Shown here: piece after piece, positions 1 through 14,309 of the stretch
How positions within the stretch are numbered: position 1 is the first letter of the stretch
Layout of the letters: the number at the start of each line of letters is the position of its first letter
DNA from: Glossina fuscipes
Lineage: Eukaryota > Arthropoda > Insecta > Diptera > Glossinidae
Reading direction: 5' to 3'
Length of the DNA stretch: 64,000 nucleotides
NCBI RefSeq assembly: GCF_014805625.2
Contig: NW_023998431.1
Location: 1,394,853 to 1,458,852 of the forward strand
Notes under the pieces: model-generated
The model's input: the letters and a program-made list of their open reading frames with translations, nothing else
Database searches by the model: none
What the model was told of the DNA's origin: nothing
Made by a program: the position numbers and the translations under genes

Positions 1-16
1 TTTAATTTTTTTACTG

Positions 17-47
<31 letters not shown>

Positions 48-3000
48 CTATTATTGCCTTAGTAACAAGCTGTTGTAAGTTGTGTCGTGTATGTATATGT
101 GTATGAGTATAGATGTATAAATTTTTTTATGCTAAATGCAAATCATAAAAGAGAAATAATATCGCAATAGTATAAAAGTCAATTCAGAAAACAAAACGTT
201 AGAAAAAAATCCGCATGTAAAATGGGCAGCAAAGCAGTTAAATGTTCGACCACAGTAACAAAAAACGACAAATGCACAAATGTTTAAATGCGAGTGAAAT
301 GCTGTAAAATGCTACTTTAGCAGACAACAGCAGACCACAGGTTTTCATATACACATGAATTATACACATATTCAACCGTGTATATATATACGGATACGGT
401 TTACGCATTCCTGCCCATACACATATAGCTGCTGGCTTTTATAAACGTGTTTGTTAATGGAAAGCATAAGTTATCCCGTTTAAGAGAAAATAGCAAAACA
501 AAAAAAACAAAAAAAAAACAAAAAAAAAGAAGAAGAAAATCATTACAAAAACAGGACGTTAAAGAAAATAATAGAAAATTTCACGGAAATAAAATAAAAA
601 ATCGTAAAAGCGACGGACTTATATAAACACATTCGTATACACTTTTACGCATTGAAAGCGAACGAGTCCAATAGACAGGTGAAGGTTGCTGTAAGTGCTA
701 CTCACTGGTAATCGGAAATGCTTGTACAACTTGACAAAGTAGCTTTTGTGTAAAATTGTACAACGCAGAGACTTACCCGCTGAAAACCATGTATTTGGTA
801 ATGAAAGAAAAACACTGTATCATTTTTGCTGGCGTCAAGGCAACCGTACTGCACTCTACTAACAAACTTTCATTTACCTGCAGTAGTAGTGGCAATGGCA
901 GTTGTAGTGGTAGCGGTAGTAGTAACGTACTCGCATTTCAGTCACGTGCTGGCATTTAAGTGCAGACGTGCAAAATGAGCCATTTTTATTATTACATATT
1001 GTATATATATATGTGCATGTATGTTTTCAGTTGATAATGTTGGTGGAAAAATGGCACATCTCTCATCTTTTGAAAACTTATTCGATGGTTCATTTGTGTG
1101 GCTCTATCTTTGTGCGCGTCCGTTGTTGTTCATATTGTTGTCGCTGTTGTATATGATTACAATCGTCTTGACCTTTTTATTTTCAAGCCGGAAAGTAGCC
1201 ATTATAAGGTGTCACTCGTTTTCTTCTACCGACCATATATTGTACGCTTGCTAACAGGCAGTCACCGAATAGCAATGACTAATATTTCAATGAACCAGTC
1301 TTTAGTAATTGTAGCATCCATAAGTGTTATAACTTATTTTTGAGACAAATTTTTAACTTCAATTCGAACTTAAGGGAAATTGTAGCGAATAGAAAAGCAG
1401 TACTCGTCTTTAAACGTACTTGTTGAACATGCAGAAAGTCTTGGTAATTGAAAGAAACTCTTTTAACGCCATTCGTATCGACAAGTGTTGTCGTTTTTTT
1501 GTTGAGACGAAATTGTGAAGACATTTAATTATCACAATTTGTGTCACGTAACCAGCACGCAACGGAAGGAGCAACCCATCTATGATTATTGCTGTACCAT
1601 ATTTGATGGAAAAATAGTATTATCGATCGATGGCCATTAGTATGAACTGTTTATCCGTTAAACAATCCGACAAAGAATTTCATCATAGATGGCAAAGGGG
1701 AGGCTTTGATTCCTTATCGAGGTCTTTTGGTTGTACGAACTGATAGGCTTTGGTTGTAAGAGCTGGTCTAAAAGCATGATATCAGCTGGGCTATGGACAA
1801 GGTAGTCCCTGTTTGTGATTAGCAAAACGCTTATTAAAGCATTATTTCCGACTATATAAAATAATTGAAACACATTACAGGCGTATCCTTCGAAGAGTTT
1901 CGTAGATACTTTGGTTATCCCAAAATCGCGAAACCATTAGATATTTGATGTGCTGAGGTGCCTAATCCAAGCCGTTGAAAGTCCTGCTGCCGCGAATTTG
2001 AACATAGTAGGTTGCTTTCGTGCGCTCTGAGAGACGATATCAAAGACTTCAACGCATTAAGCATTAAGTGGGTTTGCCTATGATTAAGCCTTCCTACTAA
2101 GGCGTTCAGATTAAAACCTCAGAAATATCTCTGCATCAAAGAGTATAGTTCTGCTTTTTCTTCAATGGCTTGGATGACCAAAATCTATACAGTTTCTTAG
2201 AAGTGAAGTCAATGATCTCCAATCCTAGGAGCCAACCACGATACCTTTGCTCACGTTTTGGTTTTATTTCTTGAGTCGTTAGGATGCTACGTGCACATCA
2301 TAACGAAACCTTCCGCCAAATTTGTAATTTGAAGGAAAAAAACTGGTCTGCTAACAGTGAAAAAATTTAAGCTTTACAGAGCAAAATCAAAGCGAAATAT
2401 AATATTTACGACTTTGTTATCGCTTTCTCAATGGGGACATGGTACCATAAAAATGGTTATAAGTTATAAGGTTTGCTCTTGTCATAATCCCCGAATTTAT
2501 TTTGTTCAAAATGGATTCAATTGCTTGCAAGAAAGAAACACTTTTATATATCTTCTCAAGCATTTTGCTTACTTTAATGATAAGCAGGAAAGACAGAGCA
2601 AGCGCCTTATAAAGCTTTGCGTGCAAGGTCTGTTCTGTTGTTGATTAAAAAACCGGATCATTATTTCGGAGATCTAAAGGCTGGAGTATTTACGGACGAA
2701 ATTTCTCATATTGCGGATATCTCGTAGAACTGATTTACTATTGTTATGGATATAATATAGTATTGTACACACTGCACACTTGCACGCATGAATTTATCCA
2801 TCAAGTTTTCATAAGGCAAAAGAATATGAAACTATTTCATGCTTAACGTTGCAGAATTTTTCGTCACTTATGAGAGATGATGATTGAATTTAAATGAACG
2901 CTTGGTTAGGTTTAGAAAGTTTTCAATATGCAATAATATTTCCAAATTATTTTATAAATATTTTGAAAGCTTCCTCCGGAACCAAATAATAAAATCAAGT

Positions 3001-3170
3001 CATCCAAGTAATAGCAACTGTTTCAGTTAAGTGACGATTCAATTCAATTTTAAATAGGAAATGTTCTGAAAATAAAAAAAAACTGCGAGAAAATTGAATT
3101 TTACGATTTCATAACAACACACACTACCGCAATGATAAATTACTTTTTCAATTCAATTGCATTTTAGTAC
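1..3170. other. Non-coding AT-rich DNA, no gene seen
   Basis: Single-copy-looking AT-rich DNA. It holds a poly(T) run at 17-43, an A-rich stretch near 497-600 and GTT-rich text near 1,110-1,160. Short open frames (for example 756-959 and 1,098-1,343) have no motif and end in low-complexity sequence, so I do not call them genes. No transposon signature was recognised. Confidence 0.6.
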
Positions 3171-3700
3171 TCAGTAAAAAAATATGGAAAAAATCAACAA
3201 AAATATCATCATCATTATCATCATTATCATCATTGAGCACATCATCAACAATTTTGATGCGGCTACAGAAAATGAAAATAAAAACATTTGAGGCTCGAAG
3301 CCAAAAAAAAAAAAAAAGAAAAAAAGAAAAAAGGAAAACAAAAAAGGAAAGAAAATCAGTTGCATATTTGTTTTTTATATTTTCAATTAATTTTTAAAAA
3401 GTGAAAAAAACGAACTTAAAAATTGCAACAAAAAAAAAAAAAAAAAAAGGCAAGAAAGAAGCAAAAAAGCGTACGAATGTCATTATTAAAGATAGCGTTG
3501 TTTACACAATCAAACAACAACAATCGAAATAAAGTTGTCAACATTATGTATCGGTGTGTTTACATAAACACGAATGCGAATAACGGACTTACAGCAGCTT
3601 ATACGATTGTAGCCGCTGTAGCCGATGCTACTGCCGCAGTTGTTATTGTTTTTGTAACAAAACTCAATGACAGGCTGTATGACGAATTGAACGCAATATA

Positions 3701-3710
<10 letters not shown>
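3171..3710. other. A-rich low-complexity DNA
   Basis: Contains ATC-rich text at about 3,200-3,235 and long A-runs at about 3,303-3,320 and 3,430-3,448. Reading frames here encode only homopolymeric Phe/Lys/Ile runs and are artefacts of composition. Confidence 0.6.

Positions 3711-3732
<22 letters not shown>
3711..3732. repeat. (TA)n microsatellite
   Basis: Uninterrupted TA dinucleotides directly after a run of nine A, seen in the sequence. Confidence 0.95.
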
Positions 3733-3742
<10 letters not shown>

Positions 3743-3900
3743 AGGAGAAGAGTAGAGACCACATAATAGACAACAATCATTGAGGCACGTACAAAAGCTC
3801 AACAATTTGCAATTGAAAAATCCCCAAATGAAAAATTTTTGTTTTTATGTGCATTTAAACACATCCGTACACGAAAAACACAGAACCAAACTGATACAGA

Positions 3901-3928
3901 CACACACACACACACATACACACACACG

Positions 3929-3961
<33 letters not shown>

Positions 3962-3964
3962 ACT
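3901..3964. repeat. (CA)n microsatellite, interrupted
   Basis: CA dinucleotide array with TA and CG interruptions, grading into ACATATA text downstream. The interruptions suggest an old array. Confidence 0.95.
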
Positions 3965-4142
3965 TACATACATATATATACATATAAAAAATACTGAGCT
4001 TATGTCGATTAGCGTTTTTGCAGTGTAAACGTGCACTCTCGATAGGAAATCAAGCGGAATGCTATGCCATAGTTGTAAAGTTGGAGTTGGATTTTTACAG
4101 CCTTGCGCCGTGAACCTTAGCCGATACCGCTCTGTATTTTGC

Positions 4143-4215
4143 GCATTTTTGATCGTACCGATAGTGAGTGCTCAGTTTACTAAAGGCGTAACACTTATCG
4201 ATTGGGTACACCGCC
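4143..4215 (+). mobile_element. tRNA-derived SINE body fragment (family S1)
   Basis: The segment GATAGTGAGTGCTCAG, followed by a GCGTAACACT block and a C/G-rich end, matches the body of the better preserved copy at 7,456-7,540 and, more loosely, that at 41,700-41,790. The tRNA-like head is not recognisable here, so this looks like a 5'-truncated or strongly decayed copy. It is called by comparison within the window only. Confidence 0.5.
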
Positions 4216-7200
4216 ATTAATGGGGCATGAGCTCCTCAGTTTACGTTTGCAGTGTTTATAAAACAAAATTCGAAATGTAGAACTTCATGTTAAACGTGGT
4301 GTCGATGTGTGAAATCTGATACTTTCTTCTTAATGCCTACCATTATTTACGATATATAATAATTACGGCATACTGTAGAATAGGGTTTTCCAGCAACGCA
4401 ACAATCTATGTCATTCAGGAGCTGATAAAGTAAAATTCAGGCATTCAGGACATTGCAGATATTTATGCTAGCATCGGTACTTGAGAGTGAAAGAATTACA
4501 TTTTACAAATTTTGACAATTACTTAAAAAACTGCCCACCTATTTTGGGTGTAAAGAAAATTAAAAAACGAACTAGACAGCTAGCTTTTGTTCTTTCAGGA
4601 ATTATAGTAATTGAAAGGTATATTTTGCAGTACCTGTTACGGTATGGAAGAAATGCTACACGAACATGCCAGAAAAGTCGTGATCTGTAAGCAGAATATT
4701 TTCGGAAACTGTAAGAGAGTTTTTAATGCTAAATACTAATTTTTATTTTCTCGAACTCTTACTCAGACTTTGAGAGATCCTTTGACTGAGCCAAAGCCAA
4801 GCTTCTGGTGGTTCGCATACAGGGAGTCAATTTTAGTGTAAAAAAAGTCAATTAGTAACATTTGGGCAACTTATCCATTCACTAAAACTGTCGAACCAGC
4901 AGCATTTTCGAAGAATTATGACACAATTATACCACAGGCGCAAAACTGTTGCTCGTAGCAATTGGAGAGGTCGTTCCACCATTGCTCCTGCGCTTTCGCA
5001 GACCAACATATGTTAGTTTCGCTTGTTTACGTGCCTAAGCAAATGAAAATGCATCGCATTACTTACAGCAATTTTTATTTACGAAATTATGATTTTTTTC
5101 GTACGTTTCCTGCTCCCTATCAACGAATGCACAGCGACTAAACAATCTGCTAGCTTCTCTTTTTCAAAAGTAATTGCAAGGACGGTTGTAGGTTTACGGA
5201 TCAGAAATGACGTGAAATTTGAGAAGATACTTTTCACGAAAAATAAAACTTTATATTATCAAAAACAATAATTATCAGATCTATGAAACGATTTGGAAGT
5301 TTCCATGGTTTCTCAAATATCTTAAAAAATTGAGAAGTATAGATTAAGCCCAAGAATAAAAGACAGGCAGAAGGATAAAACGTGAAGGGTGAAGGACAGA
5401 CTAGCTTAGATCGATTCTAGATATAGTAATTGTACTGCAAGTGGTGTAGAATGTAATAAAACTAGCATATCCTCTTAATCGAAACAAACTCGGATTGTCT
5501 CTGAAGTAACTATGTCCACTGAATTACCCATCGAGGAGAAATCTTTTGCTCGAAGCAGATGGCGGTTGTGCAATGCGTGTAATAACGCCGTACAAGTTTT
5601 TCCTAAATGTTCGCTACGCAAGCAGCTCATGTGGCTCTTGGCATTAAGCAGGATGAGAAAGACGGTGCCGTGCTATTTGCAATTTAAACGATTATTTTAA
5701 GAAATTCGGAAAAATCCATATAAATTTTACAATAGAAGACAATATTTTAACGGCATATCAGAAATGAAAAAAATAATCAGAACTGAGCCATCTATCGTTA
5801 ACGTCTGCTTTCGCATTTTTTTTTTTTTTTTTTTTTAACCTTATTTGTGTCGTTTACAGCGGAACACGTCATATAACTTAATCTGTGATTAAGACGACCC
5901 ATCAAAAATTTTCAAGACCACATAGTGCACCCGGAGAAAACATAGAAAAGTGTATTACTGAAACAAAGATACATTCCTGGCGTCGTAAAAATGTTTTAAA
6001 TCTTTTAAAATAATAATTACATAAAATGCATTTGGCATTTGGCATTTCGCAGAAGCCTAATATTTTTTATACAATGTGTTTTATGTTTAAACCTCAAAGT
6101 ACTTAAATATCTATAATAACAGTGAAAATCACTGTGATGAACCGAAAATAAAATAAATAACCAAGAATTGCGAAACTGTGTAACTGATTTGATACTTGTG
6201 CTTGATAGTAAAGCCTTTAAAGCGTACTGTTCGTAAAGCATGGTGAGAGTATCATATAACACAAGCTTATTTAACCATACAGAAAATGCGATATACTTCG
6301 ACCTTATGCAGTGCAGTATATTATTTCAGTCTCATCATTGGCGTGGCATTGACTGACTACCGTTAATTTGCAAATAAAAGTATTCATACACGAAGGTACA
6401 CAATTATGCATGTTGAGGTGCACGGACATACTGTCTATGGATGCATATGCGTGTACATATTTTTGCATATATGTATGCATGTTGGTTATGTGTTGTGTGT
6501 TGTGTGCATGTAAGTGCATGTATATTTTGGACAAAATAATGCAGAAAATCAACATCATCATCACTATTTCAACAACATTGATTGTTATTCCTGTCTACAT
6601 CACTGTGTATGCTAATAATTGCTGTGACTGTTTGTGATACCTGCTTCGGTATGTATGTGCGTGTGTATATGTAAATGCATAATGCATACAACTTCATTTT
6701 ATATATATATGCAACTACATGAAATAGACATTTGTTTGTGTGGATAGTTGCGTTTCATTAATAATTGTGTCATGTGTTTTGCTTTCATCATTTATTCAAT
6801 GCCATGCTGTAGATTTTTCAGTTGAGTTATAAATTCATCCCCTTTTTCCATACCAACACTCGCAATTGGCTAGTCATAGCTGCGTATCCTTATCACAATT
6901 TCATATATGAACACGCGCTCACGTTTTTGTTGAAATTCATGACATCGTGATTAAGTGAATGAATTGCGGAGTTATCACTGCGTATACAGCACAATTACAA
7001 CTGCCTTGATGATAAGATGGAAATGAAAGAGCAGTTATGCACATGGATGGTAAGCACATATGTTTTTTTTTTTTTTTTTTTTTTTTAAATATGTTCCATA
7101 TGCTGTTCATTTAGGTAATTTCATAGATTTGATTTCTCTCCGATGATTTAAGAAATTTCTGTTTGATTTCAAAATTAACAAATGCAATCAAGTATCGTTT

Positions 7201-7388
7201 ATTTCCTCATGCAGAATATTAGAATACATAGAAATAATTACTTTTACATTATATTCTTACATTCTTGAAGGATTTTTATGAGAGAACTTTCTTTAACGAT
7301 AGGCTCTCGATGCTTTTTTATAAGAATGAAGTTTTTTTTTTTTTTATCAAAACGTGTGCAACACTCAGAAGGCTTCAAATTTTGATTC
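4216..7388. other. Non-coding DNA, no gene seen
   Basis: AT-rich DNA with poly(T) at about 5,818-5,836 and 7,063-7,086 and TG/ATG-rich text at 6,400-6,560. A short piece at about 4,940-4,985 (AACTGTTGCTCGTAGCAA, then TTGGAGAG) resembles one at 29,419-29,470. Small open frames show no known domain. Confidence 0.55.
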
Positions 7389-7575
7389 GGCATGAGTAGC
7401 CCCGTAAGTAAGAATCACGACTACTACTAAGAGTGCGCGTGGGTTCAAGTCTCAAGTGAGGTGAGTTTATTTTGGTCGTAGAGATAGTGAGCGTTCAGTC
7501 GGTAAAAGCATAACACTCACCCAGTAAAGCTGCGGCTGTTTCCCTACCTCTTTCTCTTTCCTCGCTTCCTTTCAA
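7389..7575 (+). mobile_element. tRNA-derived SINE (family S1)
   Basis: The tRNA-like head has a degenerate A box around 7,392-7,410 and a clear B-box-like GGGTTCAAGTCTC at 7,441-7,453. A body follows (TTTATTTTGGTCGTAGAGAT, GTTCAGTCGGTAAAAGC), then a pyrimidine-rich tail at about 7,540-7,575. The same head-plus-body order appears at 41,632-41,820, and the head recurs on the minus strand at 50,255-50,345. Known biology: RNA polymerase III transcribes such elements from the internal A/B boxes and LINE enzymes mobilise them. No intact tRNA cloverleaf is present, so it is not a tRNA gene. The end points are approximate. Confidence 0.6.
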
Positions 7576-10500
7576 CCATCATCGTATTACACGCATATTT
7601 GATAAGATTCTAAAAGGCTTCAGCAGAACCCAATTGTGAAATATTTTTTTTAGTTTTTGATAAATATCATGGCGCATTTTAGAGAAAGCCTTCAGTTAGC
7701 TTAGCTTTGAGAACCAAAGCTTTGTAATCTGCAAAGGTTTTTTTGCGCAATGAGTACACTTAGACAAGCTAAGGGGAGGAGAAATTAGGAGTGGGAAAGC
7801 GGAAATCGGATTTGATCTCCTGCCACTGCTGCGTATCGCCTTTTATATCCTTTTGTAAATCCCTATCTTAGATCTCAACCTTTTTTTAGGTATCAGGAAT
7901 CTAAATTTAAGATTTATTGTGTACTAAATCTCGTGCGTTTTCGTGAGGCGTTAGATGCTGGTTAGCAATATTTTTGTATTACTACTAATACTTATACCGA
8001 AACGTAAATTCGTGTATATTCATATTCGAATGGACTCTGGAATGAATCTAATATTCTCGTGACTCTTGAGCATCGACGCAGTATATCGTGTGTTGCTTTT
8101 TTCAGTGGTTTTTCCCAACGGAAATATTTTGCAGAGATGGACAGAGATTCATGAAACAAATGGCTCAAGAGAATTGTTCAGTTCGGTCAGGCCACTTAAC
8201 CATTTTTGCTGAAGTTATCCGCAAACTTCTTGCGACATATTAATGCAACTATCTCTGGAAGAACTTACATGTACGAATCAACCCCATCATGCTTCGTAAT
8301 AGAATACTTAAACCTGGCATACAGCAGTATTATTTTCTGCTTTCCCCCTCGTCTAGGCAAACTTTTTTTCATCGTTACCTTGCTCATATATACAGAGGAT
8401 TTATCCTGCCTGAAAATGTCTACTAAAACAAGAAATCCTTACTAGCTGCCGCTAGTTTATGCTAGACGTACATGTGAATAAACTATATGTATAAATAATA
8501 TCTATCACCTATCTAATAGAGTATAAAGAAAAGCATATGTATATGCTTGACCAGCCTATAATTTTAAAGCTATTTTTATTCGCGTTCTCGTAGCTATTAT
8601 CGTATATTTTAGTTCTTGTTGTTCCCTGACATGGTATCGACTTCTCTTCTAATTATTTGATGTGTTATTGTACCGATTTCTCTGGGCAATTAAAATTGTC
8701 TAAAATGCACATGTAAGCTAACGGTCTTATAAACTGCCCATCAAGTGAGTACGACGAATGTATTTTGAAACTAAATAAATATTTGGTATTAAAAAAATTG
8801 CTTAGCCTGCACCACCGCACTATGCAAATTCGTTGCAAACACATATCATACATTAGCCCGCAAATTTCGCCTGCATCTGAAGTCACTAAGCTTTCGAAAA
8901 ATGATGTTATTGGTCAACAATCAACATCAAAACATATTTCAGTAACACTTTGATAACGCGCTCATCTGAGAACAATACTTCTGTTATGTTGTTAGGAAAG
9001 TTGATTTCAAGCTTTGACTGCCATGATCCGTTCAGGAATTGACGTCACAAATCATCCCAGCTAGACTTAAAACCACTTCTATAATGCCGTCACTATTGTA
9101 TTGTATGATGTGTGTAAATTTTTTATTTATTATAACATAATTGTCGAACGAAAATTAAATGCTGCTTGAAACAACATCATACGTTAGCCTTAAGCAATAT
9201 GCCAGATTAGGTTGATCAGGTGCTAACCTTCACGGAGTTAATTGAAATTAATTATTGACTACAGAATTCTGCCACTAATCCATAATCTATACCGGGGAAC
9301 TTGCACCTCTTAGCCATCAAGTAGGCTTTGCTCACTCGAATCGAGCAAATTATCTCATACGACTTGGTTTTTGGCGAACACTGTCGAATTAGGAATTGGT
9401 ATCAACTTGTTGAGTAGTTTATCCTCAGAGTTTCGGGATCAGTGTGATGCAATCAAATTTGAAATTATTAGATTTTCTTAAAAATAGGAGAAACGTGTGG
9501 ACCAACTGCCAAGAAGAAAAGTCGATAATTATTCAGTTATTCAATTTTAAAGTCGATGTTAATGACTCGCCTACTCTTCATTATGATCATTTAGATTTTG
9601 GATATCGCAACGCATCTACTGGTTATCACTCTATCATTATGCTTTGAATTAACCAGAAGAATTAAAGGTTCAAGCAAATATCGTTTTTTTTTTTTTGTTT
9701 TCGCACAAAATTATATCGATTCCAAGCTCCAAGAAGTTATGTTGTATTCGTGTTAGTGCCATAATTAGTACAATAGATATATAGCTTAAAGATCGTAATT
9801 TCAAATGAAGAAGGCAAGAGATTATTCAGTGTTCTACAGTACGCTCTCTTAGAAAAAGTCGAGCACATGCTCACTAAGCTATGATAAAATATGTTGAACA
9901 TCAATTAAGATCTGCAAGAGTGAGATTTTATTTTGTTGCAACGAATTCTTGGACCAAACCAAATAAATAAAAGCTTCCTGCTGATATTTTAACCTATATT
10001 TTTATGGGGGACTTGGAAGAATGTGACTTTACTCTGCTCGTTTAGCTTAATATCCTTAATACAATGAAATGTTCGAGTTAAAGGCGCAAAACAAAAAAGG
10101 CTATCATATGTAAAGGAACATTACGTTTTCGATAGCCAGCAATAAACTAAGCGTCCTGTTGATATATGAATTTTAACATACTTTAGGGGCCAGCACAGTA
10201 AAACCGCAAAGCAAAATAAAACGTACTATGCCGGCTGCATTTGGAAATTTTTTAGAAACAAAAGTGGTTTGCGGATTTTGTTTTTATATTCATCTTTTTA
10301 AAGCGATAGATTTCATTCACTAATTCGTTCCAATTTAAAATGAGTTAAATTTATAAAAAGCAGTCGGTGCAAGTGCGGCGGAAATGTTTTCATTCATAGC
10401 AAAGAAAGGAACTTCGTCTAAATGAAGCAATAAAATTTGGGCAAAAGAGAAAACAGGAAAAACAATAAAATGAAAAACACTTAACACTACACATACTATC

Positions 10501-13500
10501 CACACACATTCTGGTTGTACAAACAATTAAGTTTCAATTTGCACACAAGTTGAAAAGGCTAGAAAGGAAAAGAAGAAGAAGAAGATGATAGTAAAAAAAA
10601 AAAATAAAAAAGTCTAAAGACCTTTTAGGGTTCCAAAAACCATTCATTTCTTTAATAAAACACATATACACTTGTATTCGTTCACAATCTGACAAGTGAC
10701 ACCTTATAAACAAAAAAAAAAAAAAAAAAGAAAAGGAAAACATGGCAACACAACTTACTACAATCAACTATCATACACACATCCACTGTACAGAAAAGAA
10801 GATAAAAAAAAAAAAAAAAAAAAAAAACACTCCTCATTTATTTCAATTGTTATTTTTATGTGTGCCTCAAGTTATGCTACAATTTACGTAATATTCTTTC
10901 TCCTAAAAGCAAGTGACAATTTGTATCTGTATGTGCGTTTTAGGGTTAGCTTTATTTTCATGCCTCTTGTTAAATTTTTTGATCTCTTTTTTTTTTTTTT
11001 TGTTCTGTTTACAATCAAAAGTTTGTTTTACAAATATTTTTTGTTGGTTTAACTCAGACACAAAATAAATGATCAAAGCGGTTTATGAATTCGTCACCAT
11101 CATCACCGATGCTGCTATTCCCTCACTCTTCTCATTTCAAACTTTTAAGTTGACAAAATATTCATGTGGTTTTTTTTTTTTGCGGTACAATTTTTGAAAT
11201 TTTAGCACTCGATGAAAGCGTAGCGAATAGTTTTCTAAATGCCAAAGAGAAAATATTCGCGTATTTTTTTATGGTGACAGCATGTGCTGCAAAGTTCTCT
11301 TTAATATTTTACAGGAAAAAAGTGTAACATATATAATGGTCGTTGAGTCATTAAGTTTCATTTCGTCTCGAACTTTACATTGCTTATAAACTGTGTGTAG
11401 AATTTGTGTAACTATTAATGTGTATGGTTGGGTGGTGACTTCAAATGCTTTTCACACTCTGTTAGACACTTGTAGCTAATACCTTTGTAAAGTAAAGCCT
11501 TATAAGAATACACTAAGCCAAAAGACAAGAAAAGAAAAATTATCGCGAACCATTAGGCCATTTCGTCATATTGCTAATATGGAGTAAGATACTGTAGTTC
11601 TAGACTTTAGTGTCCATGCTTTAATGAGAATGAATCTTATGTAATAAGTTAGCCTATTTAAACTTAACTCATACCTATACGATAAGATAAAGGAGGTTAT
11701 TTAGCTTCAATTTTAATGAAACTACTCACCTGATGTTAATTAATTAAAAAAACTGATATTTCTATTTCGATTACTTTAAAGCTTTTCTTGCTTTCATTTT
11801 TAACAACAAACTATAAATCCGACTCGCTATTAGTATAATAAGACAAACTTGGTTCTTGGCACTTTTTTTTGGCAGTAATCAACTGAACGTTTTATTTCTT
11901 TAATAGCAGCAGTCAGCTATTATAGCGCTCGTCTCTCTATCACTCAACTCAACGAACACATCTTTAATACGCGTCTATTATATAAATGTTGTTGTTTTTG
12001 GTTTTGTTTTAATTTGCGCTTTTATTTAAGTAACTTTACAACTGCTGACAACAGGAAATGTTATCTTCATTACTACAGTTACTCATTTCCGTTTCAAATA
12101 TTGTATATACAACGAACTTGAAACACTGCTACACGATACATATAAAATTTAAGAGCATTAAACACATAAAATTCTCTCCTTTGTCTTTATGTAACGTAAA
12201 CCTGATAGTCTACTTTATATATATGATGATAATCTGTGTATTTACACGCACACCTTTTTCCATATTTTCCTAACTATTCATTCATTTATTTATCCGTGCA
12301 TTCGTTTTTTTTTTTTTTTTTTTTTTTTTATTTCTATAATGAACTTTCTTGGCATTTCTCCATACACTTCTTCTTTTTGTTTTTCCTGTTATTTAGCTAA
12401 TTTTCAACCACCGCCTTCGCGAATTCGTTCGCTGATACTTGACATACCTTCATCATCATTTAGTGCTTATACCACCAGTGCGCACTAGTATGTCTTAAGA
12501 CTTAACACCCGACAAAGTGAAAAAAGCAATTTTATGCAGTTCAGATCGAATCTTTTAATACCTCTTTGAAAGAATTTCATATCATCTGATATATTTTCGA
12601 ATTGAAGAAATTATAGTTTTAAGAAAAACATTTCGACAATATTACAAACGTAATCTATGATACCCAATGCGCATGGTAATGAATCCGGTTTACGAGCACA
12701 GATTTTTCTGCAAACAACTTATTGTTGTGACATAACGTATTTAAAGGTGTATGAGCCTTGTGTAATATATCACATTATAATATACTTAACATACCTTTCA
12801 AAGCTCTTAGAGTAAACATAATAACATTATCAAATAGCATACATAAAGAACAAACATTGAATGTTTATTCGAAATGTTTAATAAATCCTGTGGATTTATG
12901 GATCATTTTAGCACTATGTTGAAATAAGTATGCAAAGATATTAAGGCAAAGTTTTTGCTTTTTTCTTTTGCGAAGGTAGAGTGTGAAAATTTCGAGCGAG
13001 CTTATCACAAGTTGTAATTAAGAGTGGACATGTGTAATCCAATTTTGCTGATAATTGCTTATATATAGATGGTTCATTAGGTCTCATTTGTTTTTTTGTT
13101 TTTTTTATTTTTTTATTTTTATTTTTCTACGCCTAAATAAGATGTGATAAATTGAATATACCTCATATGATGAGCATAAGAAATAAATGAAAAACAAAAT
13201 CTACACACTTTTCTTTTACACATTTTTCTTTTCGTAATTTTGTTAGCTGCTCTTCTTTGTGTTTTCATTTCTTCTTCTTTTTGCTTTTCTAAGAAAGAAG
13301 ATTAATTAAGAAAAATATGAAAATTGTTTTGATTCATTACCAGTGAAATTTTTATTTTTTAGCCAAACCCCGTCCTCCCAACACTGTTTCGCTTATTCGT
13401 CTACTTTAAGTATGTTGCTCCATAAGATGTTAGAAAAATAAATTCATCCTTGTTTTTTTTTTTTTTTTTTTTTTGTTTCTTTGTCCGTTTTTCATGTCTC

Positions 13501-13606
13501 TAAAGTCACAAACAATAAAGTGTCCGCCAGTCATAACGAATTGTATGAAAAGCAGCATAAACAACTGATGCTGAAACTTATTTCAAATAAAAATAATAAT
13601 GATGAA

Positions 13607-13609
<3 letters not shown>
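7576..13609. other. Non-coding AT-rich DNA, no gene seen
   Basis: Mostly single-copy-looking. A-rich tracts lie at 10,590-10,830 and poly(T) tracts at 10,988-11,000, 12,305-12,330 and 13,453-13,475. A short palindrome AAGCATATGTATATGCTT lies near 8,530. No coding gene, tRNA or transposase motif was found. Open frames of 60-118 codons here are low complexity. Confidence 0.55.

Positions 13610-13642
<33 letters not shown>
13610..13642. repeat. (TA)n microsatellite
   Basis: Uninterrupted TA array of about 33 bases. Confidence 0.95.
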
Positions 13643-13649
<7 letters not shown>

Positions 13650-13953
13650 GAGGATTTAAATGACTTTGGTATTGATGCCAGAATATTTTCTATACGGGAT
13701 TCTAGACATTTTATGATAATTGAAAAATCAAAAGGATGTGCATTAAAAAGCAAACCTTTGGCTAAACAAGTATTACATGCATGTAAACTAAATAGTTGAT
13801 GAAAGATTAAAAGCTTAATGAAATTAAATTCTTATCATTAAAATCTTTTTAAGTAGCTTAACTCTATATTTCGTGTATTTTATAGGAAAAGTTTCTCCAT
13901 AAAAAAAGTATTGCGAAAATTCTTACAATTTTTAAAATAAATAAAAAAAAAAC

Positions 13954-13956
<3 letters not shown>

Positions 13957-13994
<38 letters not shown>
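13957..13994. repeat. (GA)n microsatellite
   Basis: About 19 uninterrupted GA units directly after an A-run. A longer (GA)n lies at 55,550-55,633. Confidence 0.95.
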
Positions 13995-13997
<3 letters not shown>

Positions 13998-14309
13998 TAA
14001 ACTTTCACCAAAGTTCTTCTTGATTACGGGCATGTCACAAAGCTGATTAAGATAATTTTCGTCCTAGTTTTGTAATTTTCCTACTCTCGTATTTTAACTT
14101 TTTGGGTCGACATATGTTGAATGTTAAAGATAATGGATATAAATAAGAAATGCAATCAAATTTTTTCTATAAATATTTGGTTGTATCACAACTTTGTTGT
14201 GATGGTTTTTCTTTGTGCGTTTGCTTAACAATATCAAACGCAATCGTGCTTATGTAAAATTTTAATTTCTTATCTCAATTACACGTAATAATCAGCTTGA
14301 AATAACTAA

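Noticed and set aside
1628..1650. Match of GATGGCCATTAGTATGAA with 45,239 as a repeat family
   Set aside because: Homology does not visibly extend beyond about 23 bases, so it could be chance.
3901..3964. Regular repeats as a CRISPR-like array
   Set aside because: These and all other regular arrays here are simple dinucleotide or trinucleotide microsatellites without spacers, in a eukaryotic sequence.
10696..11052. 118-codon open frame
   Set aside because: Built from A-runs (Lys) and T-runs (Phe), so a composition artefact.
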